DNA of 64,000 bases, from NCBI RefSeq assembly GCF_014641075.1, contig NZ_BMHP01000002.1, positions 1,798,001 through 1,862,000 on the forward strand, given 5' to 3'. This document shows positions 7,900 to 15,557 of this stretch, in pieces. Position 1 is the first letter of the stretch; the number at the start of each line of letters is the position of its first letter. Position numbers and translations under genes: made by a program. This DNA is from Paenibacillus nasutitermitis (GTDB taxonomy: Bacteria; Bacillota; Bacilli; Paenibacillales; Paenibacillaceae). A model generated the notes under the pieces. That model was not told where the DNA came from, ran no database searches, and saw only the letters and a list, made by a program, of their open reading frames with translations.

Positions 7900-8964
7900 T
7901 TATTTCAGAACGATATCTTTATTGGTTGAAGAAACACTGGCACTCACTGTTCTCAGGTTGAAAACGGAATTTGTGACGGTGACTTTTCCCGGGTTTGGTC
8001 TGCCTGCGTTGTGAATCGCAAGCGAGCTGTAATTGCTGTCAGGCGCATAGAAGATGCAGTCGATAATTTCTGCAGAGGCATTGGACAATACGGCGATATC
8101 GGCTTTCGGGCTGCCTGCATAATTTTTAGCGCCGTTATTTTTGAATTTAGAACCGATAATGGTTACTTGTGATCCGCCTTCAACATGTATGCCTTGTCCA
8201 ATGATATTCGTGAAGCTGCTGTCTTTAATGGTAATGTTCGTGGCTTTCATCGCCACGCCTACACCAAAACCGGCAGAGCTTTTGGCGTGCACATTATTCT
8301 CAAACGTGCAGTCTTCGATGAGCCAGTTATTACTGGGCGCATTAATTTCAATATCGTCTGCAGTGCTGTTTCTGAATACGCTATTGAGTATTTTGACGTC
8401 ATAGCTTGGCTTCTGATTGGATAGAATGCCGTAACCGTTGCCATCAAAAAGACTGTTGATGACATTGAAATTACGGACGGTCTTCGCCATTTGAATGCCT
8501 TGCGTCTTACAATTGAACTTGACATTCATAATAAAAATGTGGTCCCCGATCGGCATAAGTCCAATTCTCGATTCAAATCCGATATTTTGTACAATTTGAT
8601 TTCCTTTTAAAGAAAGAATTCTTTCCGCTTTGTTATCGTCCCTCTTCAAGGTTGTCTCCGTTCGGCCCTGGCCTACGATACTCACATTAGGCGGCACGTC
8701 AATCAGTGCAGTTATACGATAAACTCCTTTTTCAAAGGTTACGGTTCCTCCACCGGCCGTTTTTGCTGCCGCCAGAGCCCTCGCAATTTTTTTCGTATCG
8801 TCTGTTACCCCATCCCCAACGGCGCCATAATTCTTAACACTAAAAACGGGAGCCGCATTCGCAACGGATGCCTGAAATAAAGACTCCTTACTCGGCTGGT
8901 AAAACTCAAATGAGAATGAGATGGCAATTAACGCAATAACCTTCATGGTCATTCTCCAATACAT
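7900..8964 (-). CDS. Secreted right-handed beta-helix (pectate-lyase-like) protein
   Basis: A 354-residue protein with an N-terminal hydrophobic segment and an AxA-like site (VANAAPVF, about residues 35-42), so it is probably exported. The mature part starts with FSVKNYGAVGDGVTDDTKKI, the entry motif of the Pectate_lyase_3 / GH28-like beta-helix superfamily. Coils rich in Asn and Val follow (NFNVINSLFDGNGYGI, DIEINAPSNNWLIEDCTF). Members cleave or bind acidic polysaccharides, but no lyase catalytic set is obvious. The ATG at 8964 has GGGGGAAG upstream. It is monocistronic. With two further beta-helix proteins near the EPS locus it may process matrix polymer. Confidence 0.85.
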   Translation of the reverse strand: MYWRMTMKVIALIAISFSFEFYQPSKESLFQASVANAAPVFSVKNYGAVGDGVTDDTKKIARALAAAKTAGGGTVTFEKGVYRITALIDVPPNVSIVGQGRTETTLKRDDNKAERILSLKGNQIVQNIGFESRIGLMPIGDHIFIMNVKFNCKTQGIQMAKTVRNFNVINSLFDGNGYGILSNQKPSYDVKILNSVFRNSTADDIEINAPSNNWLIEDCTFENNVHAKSSAGFGVGVAMKATNITIKDSSFTNIIGQGIHVEGGSQVTIIGSKFKNNGAKNYAGSPKADIAVLSNASAEIIDCIFYAPDSNYSSLAIHNAGRPNPGKVTVTNSVFNLRTVSASVSSTNKDIVLK

Positions 8965-9323
8965 CACAATCTTCCCCCTTCTTATTGTCCAATATTATAT
9001 AATCCTGTCGAGAAGATAGTAAATATTCCAAAGTACCTAGTGCAAAATTATGAAAGAAACTTAACTTTACAAATGTTTACACTTCTATCGGCATTCACCT
9101 CGATTCAATACTCTATCAATTTTATACATCATACTCTAGCATTTACTGCTTAGTGATAGTTATCGACATAATAGGGCAAATTTTTAGTTATTTTTTTATT
9201 TTTTCATTTTATAGCCCATACGCTCAAAGCAGCAGGAATACAAAATGCTTTTTTTAACATTCATTTTCTTCAAGATACAGGAAAATAATTCAGCTAAAAT
9301 CGATATATACATCCTAATTAAAA
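8965..9323. other. AT-rich gene-free interval
   Basis: About 360 bases of AT-rich DNA between the beta-helix gene and the SDR terminator. A minus-strand TATAAT (8994-8999) just upstream of the beta-helix gene is a likely -10 sequence. No regulon box, RNA gene or plausible small reading frame is seen in the rest. Confidence 0.6.
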
Positions 9324-9352
9324 TAAAAAAAACCCTTCATCAGAAGAGTTTT
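9324..9352 (-). terminator. Terminator of the lnr-like operon
   Basis: Minus strand AAACTCTTC / GAAGGGTTT stem with a 4-base loop and T8 tail, 27 bases after the SDR stop. Confidence 0.8.
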
Positions 9353-9378
9353 GTTGGTGGTAGGGTGACGCCGGTTTA

Positions 9379-10176
9379 CTAATCTAGCAGAAAGCCGCCG
9401 GACAAATTAGTGACTGTGCCGGTCATCGCGCCTGCGCGGTCAGAGGCAAGGAATAACGCGGTTTCTGCAATTTCGTTCAAAGTCGGGAGTCTGTTAAGCA
9501 GGGTACTCCCGGCAGCCCCTTCAAGCATCTGGTCCAATGTAATCCCAGCCATGGCCGCATTTTCCTCGAACATGTCTTTGCTGTGGGAATTCATTGATAT
9601 AGCTTCAGGTATCATATGAGAGCGTATGCAAACACTCCGTATGCCGTCCTTAGCCAGTTCTCCCGCCAAATTACGGGAAATCGCTTCTACGCCTGCGCAA
9701 GCAACGCTATGTCCGACGAATCCCGGTCCTGCCATGCGTGATGCCGGTGTAGTCACATGGAGGATAACACCTGTGCGAGCCTTCTTCATATGGCGCGCAG
9801 CCGATTTGGAAATCAGAAAGGTAGAGCGGATATATGCGGTGACCGGCAATTCAAACTCTTCGAGCGTGAGCTCTACGGAGGGCTTGAATTGGTTGTGCGC
9901 AACTGCGATTGCGTTCAATGCAATATGAATACCGCCAGCTTCTTCTGCTACCCAATCGGCATGCTCCTGGACCGCTTGTTCATCAAGCGCATTCACAATC
10001 GAGGTGTGTACCTCCCCTCCCGACCTTCTGATGTCTTCGGCTACCATCTCCATTTTGTGCGCAGTACGACTTGCCAGATATATCGTTGCTCCTTGCTGCG
10101 AGAATAACCGGGCCACGGCACCTCCGACTGCTCCACCTCCACCATAAATGATTACATTCTTCCCTGCTAAATCCAT
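9379..10176 (-). CDS. SDR-fold protein with lost catalytic dyad
   Basis: A 265-residue short-chain dehydrogenase/reductase fold. The N-terminal nucleotide site is glycine-rich (YGGGGAVGGAVARLF), the NAG-like strand reads LNAIAVAH, and the C-terminus ends in the usual LSGGFLLD. Where SDRs have the active-site YxxxK, this protein has HSVAC followed by AGVEAI. The Tyr is His and the Lys is Cys, so normal hydride transfer is unlikely. It is the last gene after the ABC/two-component operon, 30 bases beyond the second permease, and the terminator follows it. It may be a binding or regulatory relative. The real substrate is unknown. Confidence 0.8.
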   Translation of the reverse strand: MDLAGKNVIIYGGGGAVGGAVARLFSQQGATIYLASRTAHKMEMVAEDIRRSGGEVHTSIVNALDEQAVQEHADWVAEEAGGIHIALNAIAVAHNQFKPSVELTLEEFELPVTAYIRSTFLISKSAARHMKKARTGVILHVTTPASRMAGPGFVGHSVACAGVEAISRNLAGELAKDGIRSVCIRSHMIPEAISMNSHSKDMFEENAAMAGITLDQMLEGAAGSTLLNRLPTLNEIAETALFLASDRAGAMTGTVTNLSGGFLLD

Positions 10177-10206
10177 CTCATCAGCTCCTTTTGTTTTGTG
10201 ATAAAT

Positions 10207-11355
10207 CTAAATATAATTTCTCGTGTCCTTGTTTCGTCCGAACTTATAAATGGCAACAAGCGACAAGGTCACAGCGAAAGCGAGCAGGATCGCCAGGTTC
10301 AGAGATAAGCTGGTCAGCGGACTTCCGAGCTGCAGTTGGCTGAAGGTGTCCAGAAGCCAATACTGCGGCAGAAAGTTGGCGATTTGCTGGAACGATGCCG
10401 GCATGATTTCGATCGGAAATAAACATCCGGCAAGAAGACTTGTCGGCATAATCACTATCGTTTGTATTCCGCTTGCTGCCATAGAACTATTGGAGAAAGC
10501 GACAATGACAAGCGACAGACTGACCGCCACCAAAGCAAACATCAGAAGGATCAGGAACATTTGCCAGAACGGAATGCCAGGGTCGATATGAAACAGACGG
10601 ATCATGACCAGCAAGGTCACTGCGATTTGGATCATCATCATGACGAAATTAACAATGACGTTGGACATCACATACGTTCTGGCCGTAATCGGTGCCGACA
10701 GCAGTCGGAAATAAGTCCGGTTCTCTTTTTCTTTCACAATAATTCCCGATAAACTTACAGCGGAGAACAACATGAGGACGAGCAGATAACCGATGGTCTG
10801 ATTGGTCATGCCGCGGCTGGCGGAATGATCCTCTACCATCTCCGCCGACAGCCCGAAATCTGCGTTCCTATAATTGGCGTAGAGAGTATTGAATTTATCG
10901 GTATTTCCCTGCGCCGCATTGCCAATGGATGCTATATTGTCTATATAAGCATTTAAATATGATTTCACATAACCCGTGACCAGCATCCCTTTGATCGACT
11001 CGATATGAACAGCTTCAGGGCTGCCGCCCTTCAAACTTTGTGCAAATCCATCGGGAAAAATCAGCACGGCGTCCAGTTTGCCCGACACAATGAGATCATT
11101 GGCATCCGGCTCCTTGATCTCCTTTGTGTGCATTTTATCCAGCCCGCTGACGAATTGAACCGCATCCCGGGTCAACGCTTGGCCGCCATCTTTGTTGACA
11201 ATGCCAATGTTCAGCGAGGACTCCCCTGAACCTCCCTGGGTAAGCGTGGCCAGCAGGATACTGATTACGGGCAAACCGATAAACAGCAGCAGATTTTTAT
11301 AGTTCCTGAATGTTGTCAGCATTGTTTTACGGATTAACCAGAGCGTATTCCCCAC
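10207..11355 (-). CDS. ABC-2 permease, LnrN/YfiN-like
   Basis: A 382-residue ABC-2 permease. There is one N-terminal helix (about 20-40), a large extracytoplasmic domain of about 140 residues, then a helix bundle (QTIGYLLVLMLFSAVSLSG onward) and a C-terminal helix, the ABC2_membrane_3 design. It begins with GTG one base after the stop of the previous permease gene, preceded by AGGGAGGGATTG. With the adjacent permease and ATPase it should form a heterodimeric exporter like LnrLMN, which in Bacillus subtilis gives resistance to linearmycins. Confidence 0.87.
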   Translation of the reverse strand: MGNTLWLIRKTMLTTFRNYKNLLLFIGLPVISILLATLTQGGSGESSLNIGIVNKDGGQALTRDAVQFVSGLDKMHTKEIKEPDANDLIVSGKLDAVLIFPDGFAQSLKGGSPEAVHIESIKGMLVTGYVKSYLNAYIDNIASIGNAAQGNTDKFNTLYANYRNADFGLSAEMVEDHSASRGMTNQTIGYLLVLMLFSAVSLSGIIVKEKENRTYFRLLSAPITARTYVMSNVIVNFVMMMIQIAVTLLVMIRLFHIDPGIPFWQMFLILLMFALVAVSLSLVIVAFSNSSMAASGIQTIVIMPTSLLAGCLFPIEIMPASFQQIANFLPQYWLLDTFSQLQLGSPLTSLSLNLAILLAFAVTLSLVAIYKFGRNKDTRNYI

Positions 11356-12468
11356 TTACAATCCCTCCCTTCTTCGCATCGATATAACAGCCACCATTAA
11401 AAACAATGCGGCAATCCCTATATTCAACATGATCGCAATAAAGGCTGGCGACAGGTTATCCGCGTATATGATCTGCAGAAGAGCATCATTGGACCATCGG
11501 AGCGGCGAATAATAGGATAGTGTCTTCATGATTCCCGTGCTGTCTGCAGTTGGAAAGTACGCCCCGCCAACAAACGCGGCCAGCTGAATAATAATCATGA
11601 TAACGGCACCGGATGCCTCCCCTTTGAAGACATAACTGATGCCAAGTCCCAGGCTGAGAGCAAATACGATTTCCGTAAACAGCACAAGAAATACCATGCC
11701 CAAATTCCCGCCCCAATTGGCAGCGAACATATATTTGCTGATGAAGACAATGAGCACAATGAATAGAGTATGAAGCAGGAGATTTCCAATTATTTTCCCC
11801 GTGAAAATCTCTGTTTTGGTTATCGGAGATGCCAACAAGCGATAGGCAGTATTTCGTTTTCTTTCGGTTTCGATCATTTGACCGGCCGTCAAGGCGCTGT
11901 ATAAAATAATCAAGGTGGTCACTGCAATTGCATAATAATCCATCGCGCCTGGCTGCTTAGCCCCATGAAGCGATGTTTCTTTCACATAGTCCTTGCTGCC
12001 GGCTAACAAAGCTTTCACGTTCTCCGGATCCGCCTTATCCAGTTCCGCAGTCAACTTGTAACGATCGGCAAACACCGCAAGCATCCCTTGGACGATACTG
12101 CTTTCAATGACGCTGCGATTGTTGCCGTAATAGTTCAAGCCTGTGTCGGCCATTACCATATACCCCGTATAACGGTTGTTCTGCACCTCCAGCTTTCCAT
12201 CCGTGTTACCGCTTATTTTCTCAAAGCGAATGCCGGATTTCCCCGCCTCTTGGGCGAATGCTTCCCAATGCGCGGCAAGCGAGCTGTCGTTGCTGTTGTT
12301 GGTATAGATAACATGGATATTTCCGATCTTGTCGCTGCCATTAAAATTGTTCGTAAGCGCCGTTCCCAAAATCAGCATAAGCGCCACAGGCGTAATCAAC
12401 ATAAAGATCAGCATCTTGAAATCCCGGAAAACCAGTAATTCTTTGAACGCTATCCGCATGATATTCAA
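11356..12468 (-). CDS. ABC-2 permease, LnrM/YfiM-like
   Basis: A 370-residue ABC-2 permease of the same design as its downstream neighbour: an N-terminal helix (FKMLIFMLITPVALMLILG), an extracytoplasmic domain, then five helices. A TTG start at 12468 is supported by AGGAGG eight bases upstream. The gene order ATPase, permease, permease with tight spacing matches lnrLMN. It forms half of the predicted membrane channel. The exported molecule or extracted membrane-damaging antibiotic is not known. Confidence 0.87.
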   Translation of the reverse strand: MNIMRIAFKELLVFRDFKMLIFMLITPVALMLILGTALTNNFNGSDKIGNIHVIYTNNSNDSSLAAHWEAFAQEAGKSGIRFEKISGNTDGKLEVQNNRYTGYMVMADTGLNYYGNNRSVIESSIVQGMLAVFADRYKLTAELDKADPENVKALLAGSKDYVKETSLHGAKQPGAMDYYAIAVTTLIILYSALTAGQMIETERKRNTAYRLLASPITKTEIFTGKIIGNLLLHTLFIVLIVFISKYMFAANWGGNLGMVFLVLFTEIVFALSLGLGISYVFKGEASGAVIMIIIQLAAFVGGAYFPTADSTGIMKTLSYYSPLRWSNDALLQIIYADNLSPAFIAIMLNIGIAALFLMVAVISMRRREGL

Positions 12469-12508
12469 TCGTCCCGCCTCCTCCTCTTCCCTTCACTTTA
12501 ACCTTTGA

Positions 12509-13444
12509 TCAATCCCGCAGGCTTCGGCCGGTTAACGTCAGGAACACCGTTTCCAAACTGGGCTCATGCGCCTCTACGGAGCGGATTTCTATATCGCTGA
12601 GCATAAGCTGTTGAATAATTTTGTTCAGGTTATTGACTTCGGCAGCGGAGCTGATTTTCACGAGAGTGTCCTCAACCTCAACCGTGTTTACCCCGACGAT
12701 TTCCTTCAGTTTGTCCAGGTTCAGGTTTTTGGATGACCGGACTACAATGCCTATGTTCCTCTGATTAGTAATGATGGCCTTCAACTGCGCCTTCGTTCCT
12801 TCCGCAATGATCTTGCCATGGTCGATGATTGCGATCCGGGTACACAGCTCTTCGACCTCCTCCATGTAATGACTGGTATAAATAATGGTGCTGCCCATTT
12901 CATTCAGCTTCTTCACGGAGCCGAGGATATAGGATCTTGACTGCGGGTCAATTCCGACCGTCGGTTCATCCATGATGAGCAGCTTCGGCCTGTGGGCAAT
13001 GGCACAGGCGATATTCAGCCTTCTCTTCATGCCACCCGAGAAATTTCTCGGATAGCTCCTGAGCTTGTCGCTTAGCCCGACGAACGTGAGCGCTTCTTCC
13101 GCCCGGCTTTTTAATTGCGATCCCCTGAGGCCATATAACCCGGCAAAAAACTGAACATTTTCGTAAGCCGTCAGATCCTCGTAGATGGCCAGCTCCTGCG
13201 GAATGATGCCTATGTTCGACTTTGCAAACTTGCTGTGTTTGATGATATTCTTGCCCAATATATCGATTTCTCCTTTGGTTATGGACAATAGCGAGGCGAT
13301 CATATTGATTGTCGTGCTTTTGCCGGCGCCGTTGGCTCCCAGAAATCCGAAAATTTCGCCCTCCCTGACAGACAACGATATATTGTCCACGGCAATGAAA
13401 TCCCCGAATCTCTTCGTTAGCTGCTTGATTTCAAGAACATTCAT
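12509..13444 (-). CDS. ABC transporter ATPase, LnrL-like
   Basis: A 311-residue ATPase, the length reported for B. subtilis LnrL. Walker A GANGAGKST (about residues 36-44), signature FSGGMKRRLNIACA and Walker B LLIMDEPTVGIDP are intact. A regulatory C-terminal tail ending LTGRSL is typical of drug exporters. The ATG at 13444 follows GGGAGGA. The upstream extension to 13513 lacks a ribosome site and is not used. It is placed between the sensor kinase and the two permeases in one operon. Confidence 0.92.
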   Translation of the reverse strand: MNVLEIKQLTKRFGDFIAVDNISLSVREGEIFGFLGANGAGKSTTINMIASLLSITKGEIDILGKNIIKHSKFAKSNIGIIPQELAIYEDLTAYENVQFFAGLYGLRGSQLKSRAEEALTFVGLSDKLRSYPRNFSGGMKRRLNIACAIAHRPKLLIMDEPTVGIDPQSRSYILGSVKKLNEMGSTIIYTSHYMEEVEELCTRIAIIDHGKIIAEGTKAQLKAIITNQRNIGIVVRSSKNLNLDKLKEIVGVNTVEVEDTLVKISSAAEVNNLNKIIQQLMLSDIEIRSVEAHEPSLETVFLTLTGRSLRD

Positions 13445-13575
13445 CGTGCATCCTCCCGTTTCGTCTTTAGATACCCCTATCGTAATAAAAAAGATGAACC
13501 TGTGGAAGTGCACAAGTTCATCCTTACCCCCTGAGAATCTTCATGTTTTCGACCACAAATCCCGAATCCCGCTCA

Positions 13576-14703
13576 TTATTCTGAATAGGGAATCAACGTG
13601 GTGACGGAAAAGCCCCGTGAGCCATCCACAATCACCTTTCCATTTACGGCAGCCGTCCTTTCCTCCATCCCGATAATTCCGAGGCCCTTGATCACCTTCG
13701 GCGCTCCTTTGCCATTGTCCGATATTTCCACCTTTATAAAGGTGTTAAGCACCTGTATGTGGACTGCGACGGCATCAGCATCTGAATATTTCATCGTATT
13801 GGTCAAGGCTTCCGTAGCATTCTGCTGAATGATTTTCCAATGAATCGGAGAAATAATGTCTACATTTCCTTCATAGGTCAATGCTGTCTTGATTGGATGT
13901 CTGGCGGAGAATTCATCAATGAACAATTTCATTCTGTTGATGCCCAGCTGCTCTGTGACAGGCTTCACACTTTTGAGTACAAGACGGATTCGTTCTATGC
14001 CGTCTTTGGAAATATGTATGGCATTCTGCAGCAGTTCGGCCGACTTCTCCGTATCGGTTGCGATCAGCCGCTTCGCGGCTTCCATCTGAATTAACGCGCC
14101 GGTCATGGAATGGCCGATTTGATCATGAATTTCCTGAGATAGCCGATTGCGCTCTTCCAGCTTGAACAGATATTCGGACTGCTTGATATATTCATTGTTT
14201 TCGTTCAGGCGGCTCGTTACTTGATGCAAATCACCCCGCATGTTCTCTATGATGTCCTTGTACGTTTCGATCCTGCCCGCATATGTCCTGAGCATCGTGA
14301 AATAGACTGAGCTAAGCAAGGCTACGAATCCGTACATGATGAACAGTTCATGCGGGAGGAAAGCCAGGGGGATCAGCATCAGAATAAGGACCACCCCATA
14401 ATTCTTGAAATAATGCGAAACGAGTTCATATATATTTACAGGAATCAGCAGGATCAACAAGGGATGAACGTAAGAAGAAGAAGCGATGAGAAGCACAATG
14501 GAGAGCGCTGCCAGGAGCGGCTTCATCCCCTTCTGTCTCCATATATACGCGGCGACATTCAAGGATAAGTAAAGCAGAATGGATAGCGTATACCAGGGCG
14601 TTATGGCGGTTTGGGAGACATAGGACAGACCCACCACAAAGAGCAAGAGAATGGATTTGTTGCAAATCGTCCAAAATTCCATGGGGGTTCCTCTTTCGCT
14701 CAT
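13576..14703 (-). CDS. Membrane sensor histidine kinase (HisKA_3 type)
   Basis: A 375-residue NarL/DesK-type kinase. Five or six N-terminal helices (residues about 10-140) form a sensor without a large outside domain. A short coiled linker follows, then the phosphoacceptor box LSQEIHDQIGHSMTG (His in HDxxGH), and a HATPase domain with NATEALTN and DNGKGAP. The ATG at 14703 follows the response-regulator stop directly (TAAATG). A second ATG at 14682 (MEFWTI) has AGAGG upstream and is an equally good start. Intramembrane-sensing kinases of this kind control adjacent antibiotic exporters, as LnrJ does. Confidence 0.9.
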   Translation of the reverse strand: MSERGTPMEFWTICNKSILLLFVVGLSYVSQTAITPWYTLSILLYLSLNVAAYIWRQKGMKPLLAALSIVLLIASSSYVHPLLILLIPVNIYELVSHYFKNYGVVLILMLIPLAFLPHELFIMYGFVALLSSVYFTMLRTYAGRIETYKDIIENMRGDLHQVTSRLNENNEYIKQSEYLFKLEERNRLSQEIHDQIGHSMTGALIQMEAAKRLIATDTEKSAELLQNAIHISKDGIERIRLVLKSVKPVTEQLGINRMKLFIDEFSARHPIKTALTYEGNVDIISPIHWKIIQQNATEALTNTMKYSDADAVAVHIQVLNTFIKVEISDNGKGAPKVIKGLGIIGMEERTAAVNGKVIVDGSRGFSVTTLIPYSE

Positions 14704-15354
14704 TTAATTCAATTCCCCAGTCAGGTAATAAATGGCGATTTGAGTTCGATGAGTAAGACCCGTCTTGCCCAGAATCGAAGTAATGTGGTTGGCAATGGTC
14801 CCTTCCGAAATATACAGATTTTTCGAAATCTCCTTATTGGCCATCCCTTTGGCGATGAGAGCCATAATGTCCAGCTCCCTTTCGGTGAATTGACTCCTGT
14901 CGATCTTGTCCCCCAGGCTTTCTTTCCTTCCCTTCTCCGCGGACAAACCGGATTTCAGCTTCTCCATCACTACATCCTGAAGCACGTTATGTCCGTTATA
15001 AACGGATTTGATGGCATCGCTGATCTGCTCCGGATCGTTATTCTTGAGCAAGTATCCTTTGGCACCGTATTTAATCGCATCCAATATAAATTCATCGTCA
15101 TCGAACGTTGTCAGGATGAGCGGCTTCGTTTGCGTCCGTTCGGCAATAAGTCTCGTCGCTTCGACACCGTTCATATTCGGCATCCGCACATCAAGCAGCG
15201 CCACATCCACCTCGTTCAGCTGACAATAGTCGACGGCTTCTTGCCCATCGTTGACCGTCGCCAATACTTCAAACTCGTTGAATGAAGCCAGGATGATTTT
15301 CATGCCTTCCCGGATAAAGGGATTGTCATCCGCAATAATAACTTTAATTTTCAA
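14704..15354 (-). CDS. NarL/FixJ-family response regulator
   Basis: A 216-residue response regulator and first gene of the six-gene operon. The receiver domain has the acidic pair DD (residues 9-10), the phosphorylated Asp in ALLDVRMPNMNG and a Lys in KGYLLKNND. The C-terminal LuxR-type helix-turn-helix is FTERELDIMALIAKGMANKE. Its partner is the kinase encoded immediately downstream, and the likely target is its own operon promoter at 15355-15500. In B. subtilis the kinase gene precedes the regulator gene. Here the order is reversed. Confidence 0.93.
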   Translation of the reverse strand: MKIKVIIADDNPFIREGMKIILASFNEFEVLATVNDGQEAVDYCQLNEVDVALLDVRMPNMNGVEATRLIAERTQTKPLILTTFDDDEFILDAIKYGAKGYLLKNNDPEQISDAIKSVYNGHNVLQDVVMEKLKSGLSAEKGRKESLGDKIDRSQFTERELDIMALIAKGMANKEISKNLYISEGTIANHITSILGKTGLTHRTQIAIYYLTGELN

Positions 15355-15507
15355 CGCTTCTCACTCTCCCCATTATCGATCTGACTGTCCCATACGTTTA
15401 TGCCAATACTACCAATTTATCTTATAGCGGCATTCTGTCAATAGACTTCAGGAGCAATCATTGTGAAAAAAGGGTTCCTGACTCAATAATGAAGACAACA
15501 CAAATAA

Positions 15508-15537
15508 CGTGCAGCCAGATAACTAACCGGCTGCACG
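15508..15537 (-). terminator. Terminator after the Calx-beta gene
   Basis: Stem CGTGCAGCC / GGCTGCACG with a 12-base loop, 20 bases after the stop, then TTATTTGTGTTGT on the minus strand. Confidence 0.7.
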
Positions 15538-15557
15538 CATAACATTGTTCATATGCC

